Positions 12,501-24,500 of a DNA stretch of 64,000 nucleotides are shown here, piece by piece. Both the position numbers and the translations under genes were made by a program. Source of the stretch: Theocolax elegans (lineage: Eukaryota > Arthropoda > Insecta > Hymenoptera > Cerocephalidae); NCBI GenBank assembly GCA_026168455.1, contig CM047426.1, positions 83,665,986 through 83,729,985 of the forward strand, written 5' to 3'. Within the stretch, counting starts at the first letter, position 1, and every line of letters starts with the position of its first letter. The notes below the pieces were generated by a model that ran no database searches, had not been told where the DNA came from, and saw only the letters and a program-made list of their open reading frames with translations.

Positions 12501-15500
12501 ATTAATATAATTACAAAATATTATGAAATTGAATAAATATTTTATTAGTATTAGATAAATGAAACTAATAGGATTAAATAAATATCTTTTAAAACAATTA
12601 AATAATTTCTTTGTTTCTGACACATCAATTTTATAAAACATTGAAATATTTTGTTCGATCGAAAAAAAATTTTGTTGGTTTAATAAAATTGTTTGGTTTA
12701 AGTGACTAAATATTTGTTACAAATAACTAATTATTTACTTGTGTGTTAATATAGCAGATTTTAATTCAATGAATAATTTGCTTGTTTAAAAGAAATATGT
12801 TGGTCAATACAACGCAATATTTATTTATTTTTAATATAGATTAATTTTATTCAAATAAATATATTTTATTAATTTAACAAAACGGATTCTTCAAATATAG
12901 TGAAAGAAATAATTTACTTGATTCAAAAAAAAATTTTTTGAATTCAGTAAATTTTTTTTTCAGTGTAGTACTTCAATAGTTAAATATTTTACGATTCTTG
13001 GTGTCATTTTTGCGACATAATTAAGTTATAAATCTTAAGGAAAATAAAAGGTGTATTATTTTTACGTAATTGTGAAGAAAAAAACGAGAAAGAGAAAAAG
13101 AACGCTATGATTTTGTATTCTTATGGTATGGTTGTGGAAATCGGCTTTTTACGCAAGGGCAACATTTTATATTTTATTTGAATAATGCACGCACACAGCC
13201 ATTGAAGAAAATTTAACGACGCCATAAGAATTCGAAATGTGTCATTTAGTGTCCAAGACGAAAATCGGGGGTTAAAATACCAATATTGAAAAGTTTACTG
13301 GTGACCGAACTTTTTAAGTACTCTCTAAAATTACATTTTAAAGTATAATTCCTATAAAATCTAGATAATTAAATTTTTTTATCAATATTTTTCACGATGT
13401 TTAAACTAGTTTTATTACAACATTCCACACGGACACATTTTACAATCATGAGAAATTAAATTAAACTCTTTGAAAATTGTTAAAAAATAAAAAATATTTT
13501 AAAGTGAATTTAATTTTTTACGTCCACAATTATGCGTTTAAAAGGGAAATTTGTTTCCATTCTTCAAATAGTTAAAAATTTAAGCCGAAACATTTTTTAC
13601 AAATTCGGTGTAGTAAATGGGTAAATCGCATGTTCTCAGGCTTAATGAGCCTTACAAAAGTAAATTCCGATAATTAGAAACTTGGTAATCTTGCAACACT
13701 CGCGTGGAAAATCGTAGGTTTTCAAGAGTGCTAATTAAACCTTTTAATTAAATTAAAACATTTAAAATCTTGCGTTATCGCTTCAATTTTCTATGTATAC
13801 ATGCATATATTAAACGAAAATAAATTATGTCATTTGAAATCGTTAAATTGATAAAAACGTACAACGAAAAAAAAATGTCAAAGAAATTGAATTTTTCTTA
13901 AATAAGAATAACTTACATCCGTGAGCAATTCAATGCAACCGAACCCATACGATATCTTGCTTGCTTAATCGAACTTTATCGACGACACGTTGTTGTGAAA
14001 GACTTCCTTTACTCTTTCTCCAACCTCCTATACATTTTTCCGACGTATCGATTTTACGTTTATCGTGTATGTGGTTTAGAAGAAATTTTCAAATTTTCAA
14101 CCAACCGTCTGAAGCAAATTGAAGTCGCGTTTTATTTTCAACGCGCTAGTTTGAATTCACACACACATACACACACACACAAATATTCAGACATACACAA
14201 TACGTATACACGTTTGCCCCGAGTATATAAAATGTCATTCTTTATACACACACGTACACACAAGCAAAAGAAGAAACAAAGAATTATAGTATTAGCTTTT
14301 GGAGAAAATGTAGTTTATTACTGTCGAAGAACACAAATTTACTATAGTATACCTTGAATACGAGTCGTAAAATTTTGTAGGACAGCACAGTGAAAAGTTG
14401 CTTGCTTAATCGAACTTTATCGGCGGCTGTTGTTTCGAAAGATTTTCGTCCCTCCTCCAACGATGCTCTTTTTTTACCTTCATTCTCCACAGGGGTATTA
14501 TCGATTTTACGTTGTCATCGGTACAATTTAGAACCTTTTGGAAGTAATACCTATATACCCAACTCATACTTTTATATAAGATATTTTACGATGCAATTAA
14601 CCTGTTTAACTGTTTGTGTATTACACAATAAATACGAATTTATACGGTGTTAACGTGCTTAATAGACTTGTTAAGAAAATCAAATTTATATTATTAAAAA
14701 CCATAACTGTTTTTATATATGCATATATACACTGAAAAAAATAGATTTTTGATTCAAGCGGAATTCTTCTTAAATATGCGTCAAACAGAAATCTGCTTGA
14801 TCTAATGCAATTATTTTAAAATCAAGAAGAATATGCTTAAACTTAAAATATTGATCCTTTGAATTACAATTCCTTAAATTTTAAAAAAGTACGTTCTGCT
14901 TGCTTATAAAAGAATCCGTTTGATTACAAAAGTTTCGCATTAGATCAAGCAGATTTTCTGTTTGACGCATATTTAAGAAGAATTCCGCTTAGATCAAAAC
15001 TCTACTTTTTTCAGTGTATACAATATAATATTGTTTTCAGAGTATAGATTTAAAAAATACATATTTTGCAGTCTATAATAACGAGTCAGTTATCCACTTA
15101 AGGACATCCACGTGCATAAAAAATATTAGTTCGTTAAAAGGTTATACTTGCTTAATCAAAATTTATCGACAACCATTGCTGTTTCGAAAAATTTTGTTTC
15201 ACGCTCGACACATCGATTTTACCTTGCTCGTTCATCCAGTAGAATATGTACAACGTTGAACAAATTTTAATGAAAACTTTTTTTTTTAATTTATTTGTTT
15301 TTCGGTAAACTTTTCAAATTTGTATTTCGTAACGATTCACAAGTATACACCGTATATTTAATGAAGAATTTTGAACCTGCGCTTCCACGACGAGGTATAC
15401 AATAACATTGTTTCCATTTTGATACGTACAGGTACATATATATAGATTTATGCCAATACTTTACGAATAAAATACATTGGACAAAATATAAAAAAAACTG

Positions 15501-18500
15501 TAACACAGAATTCTATACCGTAAAAAATTGACGTAAACGTGCAAGTTTAATGTTGCACAATAATTTGAATTAATAAAATCTTGATAATTATGTTAATTAA
15601 TGGAAAAAGCGATCCGAGTGTTTAAATATTAATAACATTTACAAAATATTATAAATTTATTATCCGAGGATATAATGAAAACATTGTTACAAGAAATGAT
15701 ATAAATAATTAATGAAAATAAGTTAATTACTAATAAGTTTTTGATTAACGTTAAAGTCGCATATATATATTTACATACTGTATACTCCATTTATTTATTA
15801 ATTAACTAAAAATCGTTATTTTTTTATATACAACTTTTACTGAAGTATATTTCCATTCGCATAGCAGTATAGGTTAATAGTATAATAATGGTTTTTTAAT
15901 GTATTTGTTTTCGTTAAACTTTTCAAATTTGTATTTCGTAACGATTCACAAGTATACACCGTATATTTAATGAAGAATTTTGAACCTGCGCTTCCACGAC
16001 GAGGTATACAATAACATTGTTTCCATTTTGATACGTACAGGTACATATATATAGATTTATGCCAATACTTTACGAATAAAATACATTGGACAAAATATAA
16101 AAAAACTGTAACACAGAATTCTATACCGTAAAAAAATTGACGTAAACGTGCAAGTTTAATGTTGCACAATATTTGAATTAATAAAAGTCTTGATAAGTAT
16201 GTTATTAATGGAAAAAAGCGATCCGAGTGTTTAAATATTAATAACATTTACAAAATATATAAATTTATTATCCGAGGATAGAATGAAAAACTTGTTACAA
16301 GAAATGAATAAATAATTAATGAAAATAAGTTAATTACTAATAAGTTTTTGATTAACGTTAAAGTCGCATATATATAGTTACATACTGTATACTCCATTTA
16401 TTTATTAATTAACGAAAAATCGTTTATTTTTTTATATACAACTTTTACTGAGTATATTTCCATTCGCATAGCAGTTAGGTTATAGTATAATAATGGACAC
16501 TTTGTTTATCATTATTATTCTAATTTACGTCCTTACACGAGTCGACATTTGTCGTATTTTAAGAAGTAGCGCTTTTGCATAGGCATAAAAAATTCCTTGT
16601 TATAAAACGCGTTATACGTTCGCAAGTATATACATACATCCAAACCGGTGATAGGGTTTTCTGTTGAAGTCTCATTTTTAAGAGCATCGCGGGGCCTTAA
16701 TATGCATTGGATTTACGGTCGTTAACTTTTTAATGTTACCCGGGGAATTCGCAATAAAAAGCCGTATTTCAGATGCTATACATAGTCAACTAGTCGTAAA
16801 GTGATTTTTAATTTTTCAAACGCGTAACTTTGGTAAAAAATCAAAGCTCTTGCCGCTAGTTGGTAGTGGTGGTGGTGATGGGTGGTGGTAATACGCTACA
16901 CAGCCCCACCTACCTTTTAAATCAATGTTACACATTGTATAGTAAGATAGGATGAAAAAGTTTTAATCGAAACAAAGTTGTATAACCTTTTATTAAACTT
17001 TATTAAATACATTTATTTTCACGTTTGTAATATTTTACAATAAAAAAAGTCTAGTTGGTTCGTTGAGTACAAATCGATCGCACTACACATTTATTCTTTT
17101 TTTTTTACTTTATATTGCAATTTACAGAAAAGAGTTAATACGATCACGAAGAGTTAAAAAATTGTTTTATTGAGTTTTCACGAAGCGAAGGTTCATTTCA
17201 AAGACAATATTTAAAATGAGTATCTTACGGTGTTATATATAAGGGGTAGCAGATTTCTGAAATGGAGTTAAGCCCTAAAGAAGCTTAAAATTTTATCTCA
17301 CACTAGTCTATTAAAATGTAACACTTTCGCGTCTACACCTCGAAAATATGGAATTCTGAGTTTTAGTATATACCTTATCATCTTTCGTGTCACCGTTAAC
17401 AATTATTTTAAGCTACTCATGTACATGTATATATATATTGGTTTTTTTTATTAAAATGTAATGTTCATTCCGCATAACTAACTGTAAATTCGTTTACGTT
17501 AAAAGTACCAAACAGAAATAGAAAAATACACCGACCAAAAATTCGCGTATTTTTTCTAAAACAAAGGTTTTCAAAATTGATTCAAATTTGGCATACAATT
17601 TATGTTCATAGAGGATTTTGAGTACAAGTAAACTGAGAGAAATATTCATAAGAAGAGACTAGGTTCGAGTTGGCTACTGGTGCAAATTGGCTCAGTGCCT
17701 ATAATTCAACGTGTATACAACGTATAGGAGAACTCAGCTGGTACCAGCGATGTAGAATAACGAGAGTTTACATACTGAACATACCATTCAACCATTACTT
17801 TCAGTGGTGCGAAAAGACCTTCCATTTTTTACATGATCTTATATGATAAATTTACTACTTTGCAAACCAAAATTCAGCAAAAATATAATAATGAATATTT
17901 AAAGAATAGTGGTCGCTTTTATTTTAAAGAGATTTGTTTAATCAAAGTTAAAATAAGAATTTTGTATCGATTTAGAAATCCAGTCTATTAAATGGGTAAA
18001 TCGCATGTTCTCAGGCTTAATGAGCCTTACAAAAGTAAATTCCGATAATTAGAAACTTGGTAATCTTGCAACACTCGCGTGGAAAATCGTAGGTTTTCAA
18101 GAGTGCTAATTAAACCTTTTAATTAAATTAAAACATTTAAAATCTTGCGTTATCGCTTCAATTTTCTATGTATACATGCATATATTAAACGAAAATAAAT
18201 TATGCCATTTGAAATCGTTAAATTGATAAAAACGTATAACGAAAAAAAAATGTCAAAGAAATTGAATTTTTCTTAAATAAGAATAACTTACATCCGTGAG
18301 CAATTCAATGCAACCGAACCCATACGATATCTTGCTTGCTTAATCGAACTTTATCGACGACACGTTGTTGTGAAAGACTTCCTTTACTCTTTCTCCAACC
18401 TCCTATACATTTTTCCGACGTATCGATTTTACGTTTATCGTGTATGTGGTTTAGAAGAAATTTCAAATTTTCAACCAACCGTCTGAAGCAAATTGAAGTC

Positions 18501-21500
18501 GCGTTTTATTTTCAACGCGCTAGTTTGAATTCACACACACATACACACACACACACAAATATTCAGACATACACAATACGTATACACGTTTGCCCCGAGT
18601 ATATAAAATGTCATTCTTTATACACACACGTACACACAAGCAAAAGAAGAAACAAAGAATTATAGTATTAGCTTTGGAGAAAATGTAGTTTATTACTGTC
18701 GAAGAACACAAATTTACTATAGTATACCTTGAATACGAGTCGTAAAATTTTGTAGGACAGCACAGTGAAAAGTTGCTTGCTTAATCGAACTTTATCGGCG
18801 GCTGTTGTTTCGAAAGATTTTTCGTCCTCTCCAACGATGCTCTTTTTTTTTTACCTTCATTCTCCACAGGGGTATTATCGATTTTACGTTTGTCATCGGT
18901 ACAATTTAGAACCTTTTGGAAGTAATACCTATATACCCAACTCATACTTTTATATAAGATATTTTACGATGCAATTAACTGTTTAACTGTTTGTGTATTA
19001 CACAATAAATACGAATTTATACGGTGTTAACGTGCTTAATAGACTTGTTAAGAAAATCAAATTTATATTATTAAAAATCATAACTGTTTTTATATATGCA
19101 TATATATACAATATAATATTGTTTTCAGAGTATAGATTTAAAAAATACATATTTTGCAGTCTATAATAACGAGTCAGTTATCCACTTAAGGACATCCACG
19201 AGTATAAAAAAATATTAGTTCGTTAAAAGGTTATACTTGCTTAATCAAAATTTATCGACAACCATTGCTGTTTCGAAAAATTTTGTTTCACGCTCGACAC
19301 ATCGATTTTACCTTGCTCGTTCATCCAGTAGAATACAACGTTGAACAAATTTTAATGAAAACTTTTTTTTTAATTTATTTGTTTTTCGGTAAACTTTTCA
19401 AATTTGTATTTCGTAACGATTCACAAGTATACATCGTATATTTAATGAAGAATTTTCAACCTGCGCTTCCACGACGAGGTATACAATAACATTGTTTCCA
19501 TTTTGATACGTACAGGTACATATATATATAGATTTATGCCAATACTTTACGAATAAAATACATTGGACAAAATATAAAAAAAACTGTAACACAGAATTCT
19601 ATACCGTAAAAAATTGACGTAAACGTGCAAGTTTAATGTTGCACAATAATTTGAATTAATAAAATCTTGATAATTATGTTAATTAATGGAAAAAGCGATC
19701 CGAGTGTTTAAATATTAATAATATTTGCAAAATATTATAAATTTATTATCCAAGGATATAATGAAAATATAGTTACAAGAAATGATATTAATAATTAATG
19801 AAAATAAATTAATTACTAATAAGTTTTTGATTAACGTTAAAGTCGTATATATATATATTTACATACTCTATACTCCATTTATTTATTAATTAACTAAAAA
19901 TCGTTATTTTTTTATATACAACTTTTACTGAAGTATATTTCCATTCGCATAGCAGTATAGGTTAATAGTATAATAATGGACACTTTGTTTATCATTATTA
20001 TTCTAATTTACGTCCTTTACACGAGTCGACATTTGTCGTATTTTAAGAAGTAGCCTTTTTGCATAGGCATAAAAAATTCCTTTTTATTAAAACGCGTTAT
20101 ACGTTCGCAAGTATATACATACATCCAACCGGTGATAGGGTTTTCTGTTTGAAGTCTCATTTTTAAGAGCATCGCGGGGCCTTAATATGCATTGGATTTA
20201 CGGTCGTTAACTTTTTAATGTTACCCGGGGAATTCGCAATAAAAAGCCGTATTTCAGATGCTATACATAGTCAACTAGTCGTAAAGTGATTTTAATTTTT
20301 CAAACGCGTAACTTTGGTAAAAAATCAAAGCTCTTGCCGCTAGTTGGTAGTGGTGGTGGTGATGGTGGTGGTAATACGCTACACAGCCCCACCTACCTTT
20401 TAAATCAATGTTACACATTGTATAGTAAGATAGGATGAAAAAGTTTTAATCGAAACAAAGTTGTATAACCTTTTATTAAACTTTATTAAATACATTTATT
20501 TTCACGTTTGTAATATTTTACAATAAAAAAAAAGTCTAGTTGGTTCGTTGAGTACAAATCGATCGCACTACACATTTAATTCTTTTTTTTTTTTACTTTT
20601 ATATTGCAATTTACAGAAAAGAGCTTAATACGATCACGAAGAGTTAAAAAATTGTTTTATTGAGTTTTCACGAAGCGAAGGTTCATTTCAAAGACAATAT
20701 TTAAAATGATTATCTTACGGTGTTATATATAAAGGGTAGCAGATTTCTGAAATGGAGTTAAGCCCTAAAGAAGCTTAAAATTTTATCTCACACTAGTCTA
20801 TTAAAATGTAACACTTTCACGTCTACACCTCGAAAATATGGAATTCTTGAGTTTTAGTTATATACATTATCATCTTTCGTGTCACCGTTAACAATTATTT
20901 TAAGCTACTCATGTACATGTATATATATATTGGTATTTTTTATTAAAATGTACCCGTTCATTCCGCATAACTAACTGTAAATTCGTTTACGTTAAAAGTA
21001 CAAACAGAAATAGAAAAAGTACACCGACCAAAAATTCGCGTATTTTTTCTTAAACAAAGTTTTCAAAATTGATTCAAAATTTGGCATACAATTTATGTTC
21101 ATAGAGATTTTGAGTACAAGTAAACTGAGAGAAATATTCATAAGAAGAGACTAGGTTCGAGTTGGCTACTGGTGCAAATTGGCTCAGTGCCTATAATTCA
21201 ACGTGTATACAACGTATAGGAGAACTCAGCTGGTACCAGCGATGTAGAATAACGAGAGTTTACATACTGAACATACCATTCAACCATTACTTTCAGTGGT
21301 GCGAAAAGACCTTCCATTTTTTACATGATCTTATATGATAAATTTACTACTTTGCAAACCTAAAATTCAGCAAAAATATAATAATGAATACTTTCAAAGA
21401 ATAGTGGTACGCTTTTATTTTAAAGAGATTTGTTTAATCAAAGTTAAAATAAGAATTTTTGTATCGATTTAGAAATCCAGTCTATTATTAACTGTATAGG

Positions 21501-24500
21501 AAAGAGTTAACGTTCCGGAACGCGGTTTTAATCATTAGAGAGAAAGGGTATTATCAGTTTAAAATCTTCTAACTTATCGATAATGTGAAATAGAGATGCT
21601 TATTAATTTCATAATTTTAAATTATCGTTTAAATTTTAATTAGTTAATAGTTAAAATCATTAGTAACATTTACAAATTTTTAAAATATATGCACTATTTT
21701 TTCGTAAAAACATTACCTATTATTTATTATATAAATTGAGTATATCGTGACAAATAAATGAGAAAATAATTAAAATCGTACGAAATCTAGAGTAATTTGA
21801 TAAAATTAACAAAATGCGTTAAAATTAAACCTGTACATCAAGCCCTCTGCTAGAATACGCCCCAGCACATATCTGCCGGTATAACAAATACGTACAATAT
21901 AGGTATTGATGATAACTACCCTATCAAATTTTAAACGGGAATTTCTCAGCTTTCCTTGAATTTAATGCGATCAAATTTACAAACTTTCTCAAGAAAATCA
22001 AGTTTTCTTCAGTATTGCTTAACGAACACGTTTTAACTTTGTTTAGGTTTTATCTGATGTTAATATTATTAATACGATAACAAAAGGCAAAATGACGCAA
22101 GACTCAAATTTCTCAATAAAATATGTACCAATTGCCGTAAAGTCGTTAAATACAGCTCGTACAAAAGAAAATGAAAAAAAAAGTAATTTTAAATATTTCT
22201 TAAAATTAATTATTCGCGTAAAAGAATGACTGTAGGATACACAACAATATGTAAATCCAACAGGCTTTGTTTACGTATATATAAATAAGCCTTGGCTTAG
22301 TTTTGAAGACAAATGATCAAGTCAACAAGAAGTACGTAGGACATATCACAGAAAATTCAGAATTTCGAAAAGGACCATCCATCGAGGTGAATCCTAGCGT
22401 TAGCCCAAACCATATAACCCACAAAGTCTCAAGAACCTCGCAATTATTAGTTCAAGATAGCAAGAAAATCATATAACTCAAACTATTTTGATAAAATAGA
22501 AGGGATAGCTCAGTGAGATTAGAAACCCTACCGCAAAAACTATCGATAGTTATATTGTACCTACCTTGGACCATCAAAGTCGATAATCGTACCGGCATGA
22601 TACCAAGTCACGTTGCCTGGTGGTACGCCTTGTGAGTCTACAGTGCAGGTCAAACTGATCGTACTACCTTTCCTCACGTAGACTTCCGACTGGCCCAATA
22701 TTTTGGCTTGGACCTCTGGAAAAACCAGAACAAGTTAGCTTGTTTATTAAGTTAATGGAGAAAGAGAGTGTGCAAGTTAGCAAGAAAGACAGAGAGAGAG
22801 AATAGATATAGAGATAGAGAGATAGAGAGATAGAGAAAGAGAGAGAGAGAGAAAGAGAGAAAGAGAGAGACTGAGATAGATACTGCGCAACTATCGCGAA
22901 AGAAAAATATCCTCTAGAGATTTTCAAGTAGAACTACTAAACGCGAGAGTTCGAAAGGTATACACACGAGGCCTTCTTGATTTGTCGAGCGAAGGACTTT
23001 GTTGAGCTGCATGGTAATTAACTACCATGAAAGCCAGCTTTCTATTTTTCTTTACTTTTTCTTTTTTTTTCGAGGCACTCGTTTACTACCGCGAGCACTT
23101 CCGTGAAACTGTGACGAGGGGGTTATGGACCCGAATTCCTTCACGGAGAAGGAGAAGCAAAAATAAATGCCTTCGAAAAATCTGCTGGTGTGGTTTTCAC
23201 TGAATTTTCATTATCTTTGATTTACTGTCATGAAGAATATTTTATTGCTAATGAATCGTTCTTTAAACTTGAAAGTCTAGGATTCCTCGAATTTTTTGAG
23301 ATTTATTGTACTAGCTTATTACTCTCTCTTCCACGTAAGATTATAATCTTATTATTGAAATAATTTATGATAATGAACCAACGAAAATATGATATCCGTG
23401 AGATACTACGGTTCTATCAAAAACTACACATATAGGTATACTTGATAAGAGTCAGAATTTAATTAAATACAACTACCCTAACTATTAAAATGCAATTTTA
23501 CTTAATTATTGTTCTGCAATATAATTTTCTAAATTTGTAACTTTAGAATTTATTTGTAACAAAGGTCCTATTACGAGAGTTACAAAACTAAATAATTTTA
23601 AATGTGTAAAGAAAAATATTGTCACCAAGATGCCAGAAACGCCGGTTATTCGAAATTCATGTCAACTCACTTGAGAGAAAGGATGACTTGTGAAATGAAT
23701 AATGCATTCGCGCCAACGTACGTTTCACACCGTTGGCTACAATACCAAATTTTTGCAAAGTGTTTTCGTACACATATTTAATTGGTTCGATAACATTTAT
23801 TTAATTAATATATTTTAGTATACAACTGGTAACAAATTTTTAATAAATTGAAACTACACAGATTAAAAAGTGTTATATTCGAAAACTGTTTAGTTTAATT
23901 ATTTAATTTAACTGCTTAATTTAATTTAAACAATATTAGTTACGTCGATAGTAAGAAAGATTAAGAGAAAAAAAATAGCGTAAATCAACATTAAATTGTT
24001 AGAAAAAACCTTTTACGATCATCAGTCGATGTACATATAAGATTGATTTCGAGGGAAAACAAAAGAGTATAAACATTATGCCTTATCAAAGGTATTATTT
24101 AGCACGTAACACTTCAAAACACTATAAATTTTTTAATGCTAAGTACCGCTTAAGAAACTCATAAAATGGCAGAGCCTAAAAACTCATAAAGCTAAGGTAC
24201 TCAAAGTAAAGTAGCTTAGAGTAACCAATAAAATTAGGCTAGAAGCATCCAAAACGTGAAATAAAAAGAGTATGATGAACCCTAACGACCCAATTAAAGG
24301 TAATATTGTTGAGAACATACACGAGGGAAATAAATTCGGATTACAAAGGTTGTTAACTGTTCTGGATAAAGGTGAAACAATAACAATTAATTTAACAAAT
24401 ACTCATTGATATTTCATTGATATTCAACACTTATGATTAAACAATAACGATATTTAATAATATTACATTTGATTACGTAATCTATTAACGGAGCTGAACT

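Larger units (their letters stand above)
9098..12965. mobile_element. AT-rich element with CAC(T/A)GAAAAAAAAATTT terminal inverted repeats and TA target duplication
   Basis: The left end reads CACAGAAAAAAAAATTTG from 9098. The reverse complement of the right end, at 12965, reads CACTGAAAAAAAAAATTTA. Both ends are flanked by TA (9096-9097 and 12966-12967). The 3,868 bp between are extremely AT-rich and dominated by words such as TTTGATTCAAATAAAT and AAATAAATTATTT, with no credible open frame. Ends with a TA duplication suggest a non-autonomous DNA transposon mobilised by a TA-specific transposase, but no family could be assigned. Low complexity near both ends makes the exact boundaries uncertain. 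Confidence 0.5.
13614..17988. repeat. segmental tandem duplication, copy A (4.38 kb)
   Basis: Begins at TAAATGGGTAAATCGCATG and ends at TTAGAAATCCAGTCTATT, directly abutting copy B. It is longer than copy B because it contains a 287-bp MITE (14730-15016) and an internal 0.6-kb duplication (15284-16496). Otherwise it is nearly identical to copy B with scattered substitutions and homopolymer indels. It contains a CA microsatellite, a TGG/GGT-rich patch near 16860-16890 and no credible open frame. Confidence 0.92.
6527..22564 (-). other. 16-kb repeat-filled intron within the Ig2 domain
   Basis: A phase-2 intron that splits Ig2 between FDGP and RGGVS, with donor AAG|GTAGGT. It holds most of the accessory DNA of the gene: an AT-rich TA-flanked element, a nested 1-kb tandem duplication, a 3.5-4.4-kb segmental duplication and a MITE, listed separately. 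In 6.5-9.1 kb and 21.5-22.5 kb I see only AT-rich unique-looking DNA with short AT runs (for example near 7770-7796) and no supportable gene. Confidence 0.85.

Noticed and set aside
15837..16247. 136-aa minus-strand open frame, with a similar 71-aa frame at 15291-15506
   Set aside because: It is a duplicated non-coding block. The frames differ in extent because of indels, as expected for non-coding DNA.
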